Origin: Achromobacter seleniivolatilans
GTDB taxonomy: Bacteria > Pseudomonadota > Gammaproteobacteria > Burkholderiales > Burkholderiaceae_B
DNA: 64,000 nt
Assembly (NCBI RefSeq): GCF_030864005.1
Contig: NZ_CP132976.1
Coordinates: 5,518,001-5,582,000, forward strand
Reading direction: 5' to 3'
Shown here: in pieces, positions 1 through 9,878 of the stretch
Numbering within the stretch: position 1 is the stretch's first letter
Layout: the number at the start of each line of letters is the position of its first letter
Made by a program: the position numbers and the translations under genes
Notes under the pieces: model-generated
Seen by the model: only the letters and a program-made list of their open reading frames with translations
Database searches by the model: none
What the model was told of the DNA's origin: nothing

Positions 1-1478
1 GCAGCGGCGGCGCGCAGCACCGCCAATTCGCGCGTGGTGTCTTCGCCGTAGGCGATCCACGGTGAGGCCAGCGGGCGCGCCTGCGCCAACTCGGCCCGCA
101 GCAAAGCAACGCGTTCCTCTTCGGTCAACGTCAGATAGGCCAGCGGCTTGCCATTGTGCTGCGTGCCAGCACGTTCAAAGAGCTCGGCAAGCGCGCGTTC
201 GTGTACGTCGGAGCTTTGGCGCAGATCTACCGTCGCCAGGTGAAAACCAAAGACTGCCACCGATTGTTGCAGGCCCGCCAGGCGCAGCTTGCCAATGGGG
301 GCGCCGTGGTGCGCGGCCAGCGACGCGGCGATGATGGCAAGGTCCGCCGACAGTTCTTCAGGCGCGTGGTACGGGGGAGCGGCGACGGTGCTGCGGCGGG
401 CCAGGTTCTGGCCGGTCAGTGCTTGCGCGGTGGCGGCAAGGCGAGCATAGATACCAACCAGCGCGCGGCGGTAAGGTTCGTCGCTGCGATGCGGAGAGTC
501 ATCGCCGCTGCTGTCCGCCAGCGCCAGCAACTCCGGGTCCGCCGCGATCAGCAAGGTGGTGATGGACAGCTCTGCGCCCAGCGCGTGGACCTCTTGCAGA
601 TAGTGCTCGAACAGCACGGTGGCTTGGCGCAGCAGGGCGCGTTCCAGCGTGGCGGCGTCTACATTCGGATTGCCGTCACGGTCGCCGCCGATCCAGCTGC
701 CCATGCGCAGGAAAGGTTCCAGCGGTGGGGGCGGGGCAGCGAAGGGCTTGGTGGATTCGCGGTTCAGCAGCTTGGACAAGTCTCCGTACAGGCGCGGAAT
801 GACTTGCAGAAAGGTGCTGCGGTAGTACGACAGCGCGTTTTCAATCTCGTCGGCAACCGTCAGGCGCGTGTAGCGCAGCATGCGCGTCTGCCACAGCGTG
901 GCCACGCGGCCGAGCAGCGCGGCATCCAGTTCCGTCAACTCTTCCGGCGTGATCGGACCTTCACGCTGAGTCAGCGCGGTGGCGATTTCACGGTGTACGT
1001 CCAGGGTGCTTTTGCGTTGCACTTCCGTCGGGTGGGCGGTCAGCACCGGCATGACGCAGGCGTCGGCCAGCAGGCGGCGGATGCGTGCCACGCCGACGCC
1101 GTTGCGGCCCAGCGTTAGCACGGCTTCGCGCAGGCTGCCGCGCGCGGCTGTGCCATCGGTCAGCGCTCGCGCGCGCTGGCGGCGGTTCTGATCGCGGTCT
1201 TCGGCGATGTTGGCCAGATGCAGAAAGTAGCTGAAGGCGCGCGCAACGGAATTCGGATCATTGCCTTGCAGGCGTTTGACGCGCTGTTCAAGCAGCTTGC
1301 TGTCGGCATCGTCGCCTTCGCGCCGGAATTTGACGGCGGTGCGGCGCAGCGTTTCGATGGTGTCGAAGACGCGTTTACCTTCGCATTCTTCGATGACCTC
1401 TCCTAACAGGCGGCCTAGCAGCCGGATATCGTGACGCAGGGGTTCTGCGGAGTCGGACTGCGTGCGCTTGGCATTCAT
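1..1478 (-). CDS. ppc: Phosphoenolpyruvate carboxylase, N-terminal half (cut by window edge)
   Basis: Adds bicarbonate to phosphoenolpyruvate to make oxaloacetate, refilling the TCA cycle in the cytoplasm. Translating the minus strand from the ATG at 1478 gives an open frame of about 492 codons that runs off the left edge. The catalytic histidine motif [12 protein letters not shown] is seen at about residue 135, and the conserved [14 protein letters not shown] lies further on, both diagnostic of the family. The full protein is usually 880-950 residues, so roughly half is present. It is divergent from queC, with the shared promoter region in 1479-1642. No clear ribosome binding site is visible before the chosen ATG, so the exact start is less certain than the identity. 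Confidence 0.95.
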   Translation of the reverse strand, partial: MNAKRTQSDSAEPLRHDIRLLGRLLGEVIEECEGKRVFDTIETLRRTAVKFRREGDDADSKLLEQRVKRLQGNDPNSVARAFSYFLHLANIAEDRDQNRRQRARALTDGTAARGSLREAVLTLGRNGVGVARIRRLLADACVMPVLTAHPTEVQRKSTLDVHREIATALTQREGPITPEELTELDAALLGRVATLWQTRMLRYTRLTVADEIENALSYYRSTFLQVIPRLYGDLSKLLNRESTKPFAAPPPPLEPFLRMGSWIGGDRDGNPNVDAATLERALLRQATVLFEHYLQEVHALGAELSITTLLIAADPELLALADSSGDDSPHRSDEPYRRALVGIYARLAATAQALTGQNLARRSTVAAPPYHAPEELSADLAIIAASLAAHHGAPIGKLRLAGLQQSVAVFGFHLATVDLRQSSDVHERALAELFERAGTQHNGKPLAYLTLTEEERVALLRAELAQARPLASPWIAYGEDTTRELAVLRAAA

Positions 1479-1642
1479 CGGGCGGGGATCCGTCGGGCGG
1501 CTGTAGGGAAGGGGCGAAAAGACGAGTCGATGCAAAAACCGGAAAAAGAATCCGTTCGATTTTACGCAGCCTTCCTTACGGGAAGGGGCCTTTGCTCGGT
1601 TAAAGTGCCAGGTGTTCCTTCGTCTTTCTACAAGCCCCCTTT

Positions 1643-2353
1643 ATGCAAAATCATCAACGCCGCGCGCTCGTTCTGTTTTCGGGCGGCCAGGATTCCACCA
1701 CTTGCCTGGCTTGGGCGCTGGATCGCTATGCCCATGTGGAAACCGTAGCGTTCGATTACGGTCAACGCCATCACATCGAACTGTCGGCGCGGTTGAACGT
1801 GCTGCGAGATATTCGCGCGAACTTTCCTGAGTGGGCGGCGCGGCTTGGTGAAGACCACTTGCTGGATCTGAAGATATTGGGTCAAGTGGGCGACACCGCC
1901 ATGACCAGCGACCGCGCGATCGAAATGCAGGCCAATGGTTTGCCCAATACGTTCGTGCCGGGCCGCAATCTATTATTTCTGACGCTGGCCGCAGCACTGG
2001 GATACCGGCGCCAGCTGGATGTGCTGGTGGGCGGCATGTGTGAAACCGATTTTTCGGGTTATCCAGACTGCCGCGATGACACGATCAAGGCGCAGCAAGT
2101 CGCGCTCGGCCTGGGCTTGGGAAGCCGCGTCACCATCGAAACTCCGCTGATGTGGATCGATAAATCAGAGACTTGGGCGCTTGCCCAGACCTTGGGCGGC
2201 GATGCGCTGGTAGACACCATCGTTGAAGAAAGCCATACCTGCTATCTGGGCGAGCGCGGCGCGCGCCACGGCTGGGGATATGGCTGCGGTGCGTGCCCGG
2301 CCTGCGTGTTGCGCAAAACGGGCTGGGAAAAGTGGACGGCCGCGCAAGGCTAG
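1643..2353 (+). CDS. queC: 7-cyano-7-deazaguanine synthase QueC
   Basis: Converts 7-carboxy-7-deazaguanine and ammonia to preQ0 using ATP, a step in queuosine tRNA modification. The 236-residue protein starts with the PP-loop ATPase motif SGGQDST (residues 13-19) and has the conserved [11 protein letters not shown] segment in the middle. The C-terminal zinc site contains four cysteines in CYLG...[13 protein letters not shown]. Length fits the family (about 225-235). It stands alone here; no other queuosine genes are in the window. The sequence upstream shows no obvious preQ1 riboswitch. Confidence 0.96.
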   Translation: MQNHQRRALVLFSGGQDSTTCLAWALDRYAHVETVAFDYGQRHHIELSARLNVLRDIRANFPEWAARLGEDHLLDLKILGQVGDTAMTSDRAIEMQANGLPNTFVPGRNLLFLTLAAALGYRRQLDVLVGGMCETDFSGYPDCRDDTIKAQQVALGLGLGSRVTIETPLMWIDKSETWALAQTLGGDALVDTIVEESHTCYLGERGARHGWGYGCGACPACVLRKTGWEKWTAAQG

Positions 2354-2432
2354 CGCGGCGGCCTGCGGGATACCGGGCGTGGATAGGCACGTTCGGTGTC
2401 GCCATATTTCGCTGATCGTTGAATTCTATTTT

Positions 2433-2472
2433 AATAATATGAATATTATTCAACCTAATATGAATAATATTC
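2433..2472. promoter_or_regulatory. AT-rich tandem palindromic element upstream of the OmpR-type regulator
   Basis: In a GC-rich background this stretch is almost pure A/T. AATAATAT (2433-2440) and ATATTATT (2443-2450) form an 18-base palindrome, and GAATAATATTC (2462-2472) is a second one. The decamer TAATATGAAT occurs at 2435 and again at 2456, exactly 21 bases apart (two helical turns). This looks like an operator for a winged-helix regulator or for a xenogeneic silencer. The flanking non-coding sequence runs 2354-2606 between queC and the regulator gene. Function is inferred. Confidence 0.5.
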
Positions 2473-2606
2473 ACTAACCGTCCGATTTACCCGCCTCTCC
2501 GCGGATTGAGCTGCTTTTTTTTGCGACCCTATTCCAGGTATGGAAATGCAAAAACACATTCCGATACCGTTCGATGGAATGGCGTTATTAATCAAGGCTC
2601 AATTAC

Positions 2607-3377
2607 ATGAATCGGTCGCGGATTATTCTCATTTTCGACAACGAATTTGCGAAGCAGGGTATTGCCAACTCCCTGGAGCAAATTGGTTTTGTCCTGAATC
2701 CAGTTGCGCTTCAGGCCCCTGCGCCCTCGCGCCACTTAGGCGAAATACAGGTGCATCTGTGCCTGCCCCGAGACCTGGACATCACGATAGGCCAGCTGCG
2801 GGCGAATTTCTTCAACGCGACCATTATTGCGATACGCCACATTGAAACTCCCGCCGTGCGTATTAATGCGCTGCTCGCGGGCGCCGATAGTTGCTACAGC
2901 ACCAACATCAGTTATAGCGAGGTTGCAGCGGCCATCCAGTCTGCGCAGCGCAAGCTCATACTCTGCAATGTTCCTTATGGATTTTCCGCCCGCACTGTGA
3001 GCGCGGATGCGGCGCCAGCAGTGGATATTGCGTGGCGGCTCGGTGATGACGAGTGGATGCTGACATCGCCGGACGGCATTGATATCAGCCTGACTCCGAT
3101 GGAAAGGGCCGTCTTGAAAGGCATGCATGAACACGCCGAGAAATTAGTCTGCCGGGGTGATTTCGCGAATGACAGCGCGGGCGCTTCCAGCGACGGGCGG
3201 GCACTGGATCTCATCATCAGCCGGCTCAAGCGCAAGGGGGCTGCCGCAGGCCTGTCGATCCCGATTCGAAGCCAGCGCGGCCAAGGCTATTCCTTTTCTG
3301 GCGCGTTACGTGCCGACCGGACCGCAGGTGATATCCGCGATGGCGGCGCGTCCGTCATTCCCGAGCCCGCGCGATAA
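2607..3377 (+). CDS. OmpR-family winged-helix regulator with degenerate receiver
   Basis: Probable DNA-binding transcription regulator of 256 residues. The N-terminal 110 or so residues follow the fold pattern of a receiver (ILIFDNEFAKQGIANSLEQ opening), but the expected phospho-acceptor aspartate at strand 3 is replaced (VHLCLPRD) and the usual switch lysine region reads CYSTNIS. Residues about 140-235 are an OmpR/PhoB winged helix: W.LGDDEWMLTSPDG, LTPMERAVL, then LDLIISRLKRK and IRSQRGQGYSF. It is therefore probably controlled other than by phosphorylation. No histidine kinase is adjacent. Its 3' end overlaps the convergent MFS gene by 23 bases. Target genes are unknown; the AT-rich repeats at 2433-2472 may be its own operator. 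Confidence 0.75.
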   Translation: MNRSRIILIFDNEFAKQGIANSLEQIGFVLNPVALQAPAPSRHLGEIQVHLCLPRDLDITIGQLRANFFNATIIAIRHIETPAVRINALLAGADSCYSTNISYSEVAAAIQSAQRKLILCNVPYGFSARTVSADAAPAVDIAWRLGDDEWMLTSPDGIDISLTPMERAVLKGMHEHAEKLVCRGDFANDSAGASSDGRALDLIISRLKRKGAAAGLSIPIRSQRGQGYSFSGALRADRTAGDIRDGGASVIPEPAR

Positions 3378-4536
3378 AGCGCCTCCGCAGCACAAAAGCC
3401 GCCAGCAGAATGGCGAGCGCCAATCCGGCCGACAGCGCCATCGCGGCGCGTGCGCCGTACTGTTCCACCACATAGGCATAAGCCACTGGCGCGATCGCGG
3501 TCAGCAGGAAGCTGGGGATCAGCAGCGCGCCGACCAGCGCGCCATAGTGCCGGAAATCAAATAAGGCCAGCGGCAGCGTGCCGCGCGCAATTGTCAGCAG
3601 GCCATTACAGGCGCCGTAGAGCAGCGCATAAGCCGACGCCGCGTATACGTTGCCGCCTGATATCAGGGCCAGCAAGAAGCACAGCGGAAGCAGGGCGCTT
3701 ACCGCCAAGGTCAGCGTCAGCGGATGCAGTCGCGAGCCCAGGGCCACGTCTGCCAGCCGGGCGGCGAACTGGCCCACACCCCACAGCGCGGCCACGCTGA
3801 CGGCAAGCGCGCTGGCCAGACCCAGGCCGGACAGCATCGAGATCAGATGCGCGGCGTTACCCGCCGCCACGAAATTGGTCAGCATTGCAATAAGCGCATA
3901 CAAGCCGCCGGCAAGCCGCCGTTCGCCCGCGCTGCGGGCCAGCCCGCTGGATACATTGCCACGGTCTTCGCGCGGCATCTGGTAGCGCTTGCGAGGCAGG
4001 GCCAGGTATAGCGGCAGGGTGGCCAATGCCAGCGCGGCATAACCGAGCACCGCGCCGCGCCAGCCCAGCCAGCCGGATAAGGCGTGTCCCACCGGCCACA
4101 TGACCGTCGAGGCCAGGCCGCCAAACAGGGTGATCTGAGACATCGGGCGGCGGGCCGCTGGACCGGCGGCCCGTGCCAGCGAGGCGAAGGCCGCGTCGTA
4201 GAGACAAAAGCGCATGCCCACGCCCAGCAAGGCCCATGCGGCGTAGTACGGGATCAGGCTGTGGGACAAGGCCAGCCCAGCGCAGCCAGCGGCAGCCACC
4301 GCCGCGCCCGCTGGCATGACGCGATGGCCTCCCCACTGGTCGACCAGACGTCCGGCCAGCGGCGAGACCAGCGCCATAGCGACGATAGCGGCCGAGAAAC
4401 CACCGTAGACCGTGGCGGCGTTCCAGCCCAGGTCCGCCGCCATGGCGGGGCCGAGCGCACCGATCAGATAGAACGTCACGCCCCAGCCCACCAATTGGGT
4501 CATTCCCAGACAGACGACGGCGCGTACGGAAATCAC
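3355..4536 (-). CDS. MFS transporter
   Basis: Major facilitator permease of about 393 residues with roughly 12 hydrophobic helices. The loop 2-3 signature appears as GRLVDQWGGHRVMPAG, typical of MFS proteins. The chosen start is a GTG at 4536 that overlaps the TGA of the upstream acetyltransferase gene (gTGA), giving the N-terminus VISVRAVVCLGM. A longer in-frame extension to 4602 exists but is Arg/His-rich and lies inside the upstream gene. Substrate cannot be read from the sequence. Co-transcription with the acetyltransferase suggests a joint role, for instance detoxification and export, but this is inference. Confidence 0.85.
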   Translation of the reverse strand: MISVRAVVCLGMTQLVGWGVTFYLIGALGPAMAADLGWNAATVYGGFSAAIVAMALVSPLAGRLVDQWGGHRVMPAGAAVAAAGCAGLALSHSLIPYYAAWALLGVGMRFCLYDAAFASLARAAGPAARRPMSQITLFGGLASTVMWPVGHALSGWLGWRGAVLGYAALALATLPLYLALPRKRYQMPREDRGNVSSGLARSAGERRLAGGLYALIAMLTNFVAAGNAAHLISMLSGLGLASALAVSVAALWGVGQFAARLADVALGSRLHPLTLTLAVSALLPLCFLLALISGGNVYAASAYALLYGACNGLLTIARGTLPLALFDFRHYGALVGALLIPSFLLTAIAPVAYAYVVEQYGARAAMALSAGLALAILLAAFVLRRRFIARARE

Positions 4537-5069
4537 GGCCGTTGCGGCGGGGTGGCGTCGCCTTCGCCCAAGCTGCGCTGCATCAGCACCGTGTCGCGCC
4601 ATTCGCCGTGCTTGTGGCCGACCGAGCGCAGGGTGCCGACGGGATGAAAGCCCTGGCTGGCGTGCAGCGCCAGCGATGCCGCATTGCGGCTGTCGCCCAC
4701 CACAGCCAGCATCTGGCGCCAGCCTGCGGCAGTGCAGCGTTCAACCAGCGCGGCCAGCAGCTTGCCGCCGATGCCCAGACCTGAGCGCCCCGCCTTCACA
4801 TAGACCGAGTCTTCCACCGTGTGGCGGTACGCGGGCCGCGGGCGGTAGGGCGTGACATACGCATATCCCACGACCTCGCCGCTGATCTCGGCCACCAGGT
4901 AAGGCATTTCTTTTTCGAGCACGCCAGCGCGGCGCTGGCGCATGTCGGTGATAGAAGGCGGGTCCAGCTCGAACGAGGCGGTGCCGTGCTCGACATGATG
5001 GGCGTACAGGGTCTTGATGGCGGGCAGGTCGGCCTCGACGCTGTCGCGGATAAGAACGGTGGGAGTCAT
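4533..5069 (-). CDS. GNAT family N-acetyltransferase (Pat/MnaT-like)
   Basis: Cytoplasmic acetyl-CoA-dependent acetyltransferase of 178 residues. The order of motifs is that of the phosphinothricin/methionine sulfoximine acetyltransferase subgroup: IRDSVEADLPAIKTLYAHHV at the N-terminus, SVYVKAGRSGLGIGGKLL carrying the acetyl-CoA pyrophosphate-binding loop, and GDSRNAASLALHASQGF near the C-terminus. The start at 5069 (MTPTVLIRDS) fits family length; upstream in-frame codons to 5174 lack homology. It overlaps the downstream MFS gene by 4 bases, so the two are one transcript. The exact acetyl acceptor is unknown. It is divergent from a LysR gene at 5192. Confidence 0.88.
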   Translation of the reverse strand: MTPTVLIRDSVEADLPAIKTLYAHHVEHGTASFELDPPSITDMRQRRAGVLEKEMPYLVAEISGEVVGYAYVTPYRPRPAYRHTVEDSVYVKAGRSGLGIGGKLLAALVERCTAAGWRQMLAVVGDSRNAASLALHASQGFHPVGTLRSVGHKHGEWRDTVLMQRSLGEGDATPPQRP

Positions 5070-5155
5070 GGAAAGGGGTGAACGGTTGAAGAGTGGATCT
5101 GAGTCCTTAGCCGCCAGTGTCGCGCACGGCCCTTTATTAATAAAGCTTTGGCGGA

Positions 5156-5170
5156 TTATGATTTTCATAA
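5156..5170. promoter_or_regulatory. 15-base palindrome, probable LysR operator
   Basis: TTATGA-TTT-TCATAA is a perfect inverted repeat (6-base arms, 3-base centre) in the 122-base gap between the divergent acetyltransferase and LysR genes. It has the T-N11-A form typical of LysR-type operators and lies 22 bases before the LysR start codon. The assignment to this regulator is inferred from position. Confidence 0.55.
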
Positions 5171-5191
5171 GCAAAACTTTGGGTGGCTTTT

Positions 5192-6082
5192 ATGCGAGGC
5201 CTGAATCTGGATCACCTGCGCACCTTTGCGCAGGTGATAGAACTGGGTAGTTTTTCTGCCGCCGCGGAACGCAGCGGCGTGACGCAGCCGGCGGTCAGCC
5301 TGCAAATTCGCCAGTTGGAGCGGCGCTACGGCCTGAAACTGGTTGAACGCGTGGGGCGCCGCGCCGGCCCCACGGCTGCCGGGCTGGAACTGCTGACGCA
5401 TGTGCGTGCCATCGACGCTGTGCTGGCGCAGGCCGAGCAGGCAATGACGGCGCATGCGTCGCAGGTGTCGGGCCGAATCCGGCTGGGCACGGGCGCCACC
5501 GCTTGCACGTACCTGCTGCCGCCTGTGCTGGCGGATCTGCGGCGGCGCTTTCCCGCGCTGGATATCGTGGCCAGCACGGGCAACACGGCCGACATGCTGC
5601 GCGGGTTGGAAAACAACGTACTGGATATCGTGTTGATCACGCTGCCGGCGCCGGGGCGCATGTTCCAGGTCAGCCCGGTCATGGAAGATGAATTCGTGGC
5701 GATTTTTCCTGCGAGTGATCCCGGCGCGATACCTGCCGTCGTAACGCCGCAATCCCTGGCGCAACTGCCGCTGGTGCTATTCGAACCCGGGGCCCGCACG
5801 CGGCGCTTGGTGGATGATTGGTTCGAGGCGGCAGGCGTGGTGGCCAAGCCCATCATGGAGCTCGGCAGTACCGAGGCCATGAAGGAAATCGTGGCGGCTG
5901 GATTGGGATGCGCGGTGTTGCCCAAGCTGGCCGTATCGGGCGCGGGGCAGCGCCAGGCGTTGGCGGTGCGATCATTAACGCCGCGCCTGTCGCGTGATCT
6001 GGCCATTGTTTTACGCCGCGACAAACCGCTGGGTCGCGGGCTGCGGCACTTACAAGAGGCGCTTCTGGCGTTGGGCAGATGA
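5192..6082 (+). CDS. LysR-type transcriptional regulator
   Basis: DNA-binding regulator of 296 residues. The N-terminal helix-turn-helix is clear (LDHLRTFAQVIELGSFSAAA, then TQPAVSLQIRQLERRYGLKL), followed by a two-lobed periplasmic-binding-like effector domain from about residue 90. The ATG at 5192 is preferred; a GTG at 5183 would add three residues. It ends in an ATGA overlap with the AraC gene that follows, so both regulators are translated together. It is divergent from the acetyltransferase-MFS pair, its likely target. Confidence 0.88.
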   Translation: MRGLNLDHLRTFAQVIELGSFSAAAERSGVTQPAVSLQIRQLERRYGLKLVERVGRRAGPTAAGLELLTHVRAIDAVLAQAEQAMTAHASQVSGRIRLGTGATACTYLLPPVLADLRRRFPALDIVASTGNTADMLRGLENNVLDIVLITLPAPGRMFQVSPVMEDEFVAIFPASDPGAIPAVVTPQSLAQLPLVLFEPGARTRRLVDDWFEAAGVVAKPIMELGSTEAMKEIVAAGLGCAVLPKLAVSGAGQRQALAVRSLTPRLSRDLAIVLRRDKPLGRGLRHLQEALLALGR

Positions 6083-6861
6083 ACAATGTGGACCTGTTTC
6101 CCTATGAATCATCGCAGCGGCCCGTGGCGGGGCTGGCGGTGGACTACGAAGACGGCCATCGCGTAAAGCGTCACCGGCATCGCCGCGCCCAACTGCTCTA
6201 TGCGATTTCCGGGGTGATGGTGGTGGATACCGAGGCGGGCATCTGGGTCGTGCCGCCCACGCGCGGCGTGTGGGTCCCGGCCTGGGTGACGCACGGCATC
6301 CGCATGAGCGGCGAACCGCGAATGCGCACGGTCTTTGTCGAACCCGGCGCCGCCGCTCACTTGCCTGCGCAATGCTGCGTGCTGTCGATTTCGCCCTTGC
6401 TTCGGGAGTTGATGGTGGCCGCTGCCCAGGTGCCGCTGGATTGGATGCCCCATACACGCGATGGCCGGCTGATGATGCTGTTGCTGGACGAGCTGCATCA
6501 GGAACCCGTGTTGCCGCTGCATTTGCCACAGCCGTCCGAACCCCGGCTTGCGCGTATCTGCCGGGCTATCGTGCGGCACCCGGAACGGCAGGCAGGGGCA
6601 GCGGATTGGGCGCGGGAATTGGGCGTGGACCCCAAGACCGTGCACCGGCTGTTTCTGCGGCATACGGGCATGACGTTTGGCCGCTGGCGCCAGCAGGCGC
6701 GGCTGCTGGCGGCCATGGAGCGGCTGGCGCGCGGGGGGCGGGTGCTGGATGTGGCGCTGGACCTGGGTTATGACAGCCCCAGCGCCTTTGCCGCCATGTT
6801 CCGGCGGGCCGTGGGCGAGTCGCCCAGCGCCTTCGCTGCACGCGGCGGGACGTCCGCCTGA
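6079..6861 (+). CDS. AraC-family regulator with cupin sensor
   Basis: Regulator of 260 residues. Residues about 20-90 form a cupin-type AraC ligand-binding barrel ([14 protein letters not shown], then [18 protein letters not shown]), and the C-terminal 100 residues carry two helix-turn-helix motifs ([19 protein letters not shown] and [20 protein letters not shown]). This layout is common in repressor-like AraC proteins that sit next to efflux permeases. Start codon overlaps the LysR stop (ATGA). Regulated target cannot be deduced beyond its neighbourhood. Confidence 0.88.
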   Translation: MNNVDLFPYESSQRPVAGLAVDYEDGHRVKRHRHRRAQLLYAISGVMVVDTEAGIWVVPPTRGVWVPAWVTHGIRMSGEPRMRTVFVEPGAAAHLPAQCCVLSISPLLRELMVAAAQVPLDWMPHTRDGRLMMLLLDELHQEPVLPLHLPQPSEPRLARICRAIVRHPERQAGAADWARELGVDPKTVHRLFLRHTGMTFGRWRQQARLLAAMERLARGGRVLDVALDLGYDSPSAFAAMFRRAVGESPSAFAARGGTSA

Positions 6862-6970
6862 TGGTCACGGACGGCCCCAAAGGCGCCCGCAGGGCGGACC
6901 CGGGCCGAACCAGCGTATTATTTACCGTTTTGCCGCCCACGCTATAACAGCACCAGCCCGAGACAAAATC

Positions 6971-8839
6971 ATGCCGCACTACCGTTCCCGCACTTCGACA
7001 CACGGCCGCAACATGGCCGGCGCCCGCGCCCTGTGGCGTGCCACCGGCATGAAGGACGGTGATTTCGGTAAGCCGATTATTGCGGTAGTGAACTCGTTCA
7101 CACAGTTTGTGCCGGGCCACGTGCACTTGCGCGACCTGGGCGCGCTGGTTGCCAGCGAGATCGAAGCCGCAGGCGGCGTCGCCAAGGAATTCAACACCAT
7201 CGCCGTCGATGACGGCATCGCCATGGGCCATGGCGGCATGCTGTATTCGCTGCCGTCGCGTGAACTGATCGCCGATTCGGTGGAATACATGGTGAACGCG
7301 CACTGCGCCGATGCCATGGTCTGCATCTCGAACTGCGACAAGATCACCCCGGGGATGCTGATGGCCGCAATGCGCCTGAACATCCCGGTCGTATTCGTGT
7401 CTGGCGGCCCGATGGAGGCCGGCAAGGTCAAGTCGCCTGTCGATGGCAAAGTGATTGCCAAGATCGACCTGATCGACGCCATGATCAAAGCCGCTGACCC
7501 GAAAGTGTCGGACGCCGAAGTCGCCGAAGTGGAACGCAGCGCGTGTCCCACGTGCGGCTCCTGTTCCGGTATGTTCACCGCCAACTCGATGAACTGTCTG
7601 ACCGAAGCCATCGGTCTGGCGCTGCCGGGCAACGGCACCATCGTGGCCACGCACGCCTGGCGCAAGGGTTTGTTTGAACAAGCCGGCCGTCTGGTGGTGG
7701 ACCTGTGCCGCCGCTACTACGTAGAAGAAGACGAATCGGTTCTGCCGCGCAACATCGCCACCAAGAGCGCGTTCCAGAACGCCATGGCGCTGGATGTGGC
7801 AATGGGCGGTTCCACCAACACGGTGCTGCATTTGCTGGCCGCAGCGCAGGAAGCGGGCGTGGACTTCACCATGTCCGATATCGATCGCATTTCGCGCAAG
7901 GTGCCATGCCTGTGCAAGGCGGCGCCTGCTACTGACAAGTACCACATTGAAGACGTGCACCGCGCAGGCGGCATCCTGGGCATCCTGGGTGAACTGGCGC
8001 GCGCGGACCTGCTGGATCTGTCTTGCGGCAACGTGCACAGCGGCACGCTGGGCAACGCAATCCAGAAGTGGGACATTGCCGGCGGCGCGGGCGAAGAAGC
8101 GCAAAAGTTCTACCGCGCAGCGCCCGGCGGCATCCCGACGACGGTGGCTTTCAGCCAGGACGCAACCTTCCTGACCCTGGATACCGACCGCAAGACGGGG
8201 TGTATCCGCAGCAAGGAAGACGCCTATTCCAAGGATGGCGGTCTGGCGGTTCTGTACGGCAACCTGGCTGAGAAGGGTTGCATCGTGAAGACCGCGGGCG
8301 TGGACGAGTCGCAATGGGTCTTCACGGGCCGCGCGCGTGTCTTTGAAAGCCAGGACGATGCCGTCGAAGCCATTCTGGGCGACAAGATCGTGGCGGGCGA
8401 TGTGGTCGTGATCCGCTACGAAGGCCCCAAGGGCGGCCCGGGCATGCAAGAGATGCTGTACCCGACGTCCTACCTGAAGTCCAAGGGCCTGGGCAAGACC
8501 TGCGCGCTGTTCACTGATGGCCGTTTCTCGGGAGGTTCTTCGGGTCTGGTGATCGGGCACGCGTCGCCGGAAGCGGCTGAAGGCGGCACGATCGGCCTGG
8601 TGGAAGAGGGTGACGTCATCGAGATCGACATCCCGAACCGCAAGATGCATCTGGCGGTGTCCGACGAAGACCTGGCACGCCGCCGCGCCGCTATGGATGC
8701 GCGCGCTGACGGCTGGGAGCCGGTGGGCCGCGAACGTGTCGTGTCGCTGGCCTTGCAGGCGTATGCGGCGCTGGCAACGTCGGCGGATCGCGGCGCGGTG
8801 CGCGATCTGTCGCAACTGAAGCAGAAGGGCAAGCGTTGA
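6971..8839 (+). CDS. ilvD: Dihydroxy-acid dehydratase
   Basis: Dehydrates 2,3-dihydroxy-isovalerate and -methylvalerate to the 2-oxoacids that precede valine and isoleucine. The 622-residue protein carries the iron-sulfur cysteines in [11 protein letters not shown] and [18 protein letters not shown], and the C-terminal [20 protein letters not shown] signature. The ATG at 6971 gives the canonical start [19 protein letters not shown]; an open extension upstream runs inside the AraC gene and is not coding in this frame. It is monocistronic, followed directly by a strong terminator. Confidence 0.97.
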   Translation: MPHYRSRTSTHGRNMAGARALWRATGMKDGDFGKPIIAVVNSFTQFVPGHVHLRDLGALVASEIEAAGGVAKEFNTIAVDDGIAMGHGGMLYSLPSRELIADSVEYMVNAHCADAMVCISNCDKITPGMLMAAMRLNIPVVFVSGGPMEAGKVKSPVDGKVIAKIDLIDAMIKAADPKVSDAEVAEVERSACPTCGSCSGMFTANSMNCLTEAIGLALPGNGTIVATHAWRKGLFEQAGRLVVDLCRRYYVEEDESVLPRNIATKSAFQNAMALDVAMGGSTNTVLHLLAAAQEAGVDFTMSDIDRISRKVPCLCKAAPATDKYHIEDVHRAGGILGILGELARADLLDLSCGNVHSGTLGNAIQKWDIAGGAGEEAQKFYRAAPGGIPTTVAFSQDATFLTLDTDRKTGCIRSKEDAYSKDGGLAVLYGNLAEKGCIVKTAGVDESQWVFTGRARVFESQDDAVEAILGDKIVAGDVVVIRYEGPKGGPGMQEMLYPTSYLKSKGLGKTCALFTDGRFSGGSSGLVIGHASPEAAEGGTIGLVEEGDVIEIDIPNRKMHLAVSDEDLARRRAAMDARADGWEPVGRERVVSLALQAYAALATSADRGAVRDLSQLKQKGKR

Positions 8840-8860
8840 TCGTTTGATTGCCGGTTGCTG

Positions 8861-8891
8861 AAAAGACGGCGCTTTGCGCCGTCTTTTTTTT
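8861..8891 (+). terminator. Rho-independent terminator after ilvD
   Basis: A 10-base perfect stem AAGACGGCGC / GCGCCGTCTT (8863-8872 and 8876-8885) with a TTT loop is followed by a run of T. It lies 21 bases after the ilvD stop. This is a textbook intrinsic terminator. Confidence 0.92.
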
Positions 8892-8950
8892 GCTTCGCGC
8901 GCGGCGTTTGCAGCTGTATAAATCGCTTTATCTTTGATCCGGAGTCATCA

Positions 8951-9832
8951 ATGTCTCTCAACTCTGATGCGTTGCGCCTGTTCCTGGGCGTGGTTGACGC
9001 CGGTTCCATGAGCGCTGCGGCTGAAATGCTGGGCCAAACTGCATCAGGCGTCAGCCGCGGCCTTTCGCGGCTGGAGGAAGACCTGGGTGTCACTCTTCTG
9101 AACCGCACGACCCGCCGCATGGAGCTGACGGAAGAGGGCGCTCATTTTCTACCGAAGGCGCGCCAGATCGTCGCGTCTTTGGAAGAGGCTGAAGAATGTA
9201 TGCGCATGGTGCATCAACGGCCTGCGGGCCGTTTGCGCGTTGATGCGTCGGTGCCGGTCATGCTGCATTGCGTTGTGCCGCACGTGGGGGACTTCCGGCG
9301 TGAATACCCCGAGATCACGCTGGAACTCACCAGCAATGACCGCATCGTGGATTTGATGGAACACCGCACCGACGTCGCGATCCGCATGGGTCCGCTGACG
9401 GATTCCACTTTGCATGCGCGGGCGTTGCGGCCTCGTCCACGTTGGATGATGGCCAGCCCCGATTACATCGCCCGGCGCGGAGCACCCGAGACGGTAGAGG
9501 ATCTTGCGGGGCATGAAGTGCTGGGATTTACACAGCCGGAAAGCCTGAACGTCTGGCCGCTGAAACACGCTGGCGGGTCCAGTTATCTGGCGACGCCGAC
9601 GCTCGCCACGTCCAGCGGCGAAACGCAGCGTCTGTTGGCGCTGCGCGGCGTGGGCATTGCTTGCTTGTCGGACTTTGTGGTGCGGGAAGATATCGCGGCG
9701 GGGCGGCTGGTGAAGGTAATGGAGGGCGTGTACAGCGACTACTTGCAGCCGATGCATGCGGTGTACTACCGCAATACGCAGTTGTCGCGGCGGATTGCGT
9801 GTTTTCTGGATTTCTTTGCGGGGCGGATGTAG
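8951..9832 (+). CDS. LysR-type transcriptional regulator
   Basis: 293-residue LysR protein: helix-turn-helix DALRLFLGVVDAGSMSAAA ... ASGVSRGLSRLEEDLGVTLL at the N-terminus and the substrate-binding domain with RMGPLTDSTLHARAL, typical of the CrgA/AaeR-like subgroup. The start at 8951 is preceded by GGAG at 8941; an open extension upstream covers the ilvD terminator and is not credible. It is convergent with the E3 gene. It is not divergent from any operon, so its target is unknown. Confidence 0.88.
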   Translation: MSLNSDALRLFLGVVDAGSMSAAAEMLGQTASGVSRGLSRLEEDLGVTLLNRTTRRMELTEEGAHFLPKARQIVASLEEAEECMRMVHQRPAGRLRVDASVPVMLHCVVPHVGDFRREYPEITLELTSNDRIVDLMEHRTDVAIRMGPLTDSTLHARALRPRPRWMMASPDYIARRGAPETVEDLAGHEVLGFTQPESLNVWPLKHAGGSSYLATPTLATSSGETQRLLALRGVGIACLSDFVVREDIAAGRLVKVMEGVYSDYLQPMHAVYYRNTQLSRRIACFLDFFAGRM

Positions 9833-9838
9833 CGGAAG

Positions 9839-9869
9839 GGGTTGCGGGCCGTTCGAAAGCGCGCAACCC
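9839..9869. terminator. Hairpin between convergent genes
   Basis: GGGTTGCG (9839-9846) and CGCAACCC (9862-9869) form an 8-base perfect stem in the 46-base gap between the converging LysR and E3 genes. No T-run follows on either strand, so it is only a possible terminator. Confidence 0.4.
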
Positions 9870-9878
9870 ATCGTCCTA

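Noticed and set aside
156..1118. Long open frame on the plus strand across ppc.
   Set aside because: It is antisense to ppc, whose minus-strand frame has clear catalytic motifs. High GC content creates such frames.
1479..1642. preQ1 riboswitch before queC.
   Set aside because: No matching stem-loop and purine-rich tail could be recognised in the short leader.
6566..8815. 749-codon open frame opposite ilvD.
   Set aside because: ilvD has cysteine motifs and a terminator on the plus strand; the antisense frame is arginine/histidine-rich with no recognisable domain.
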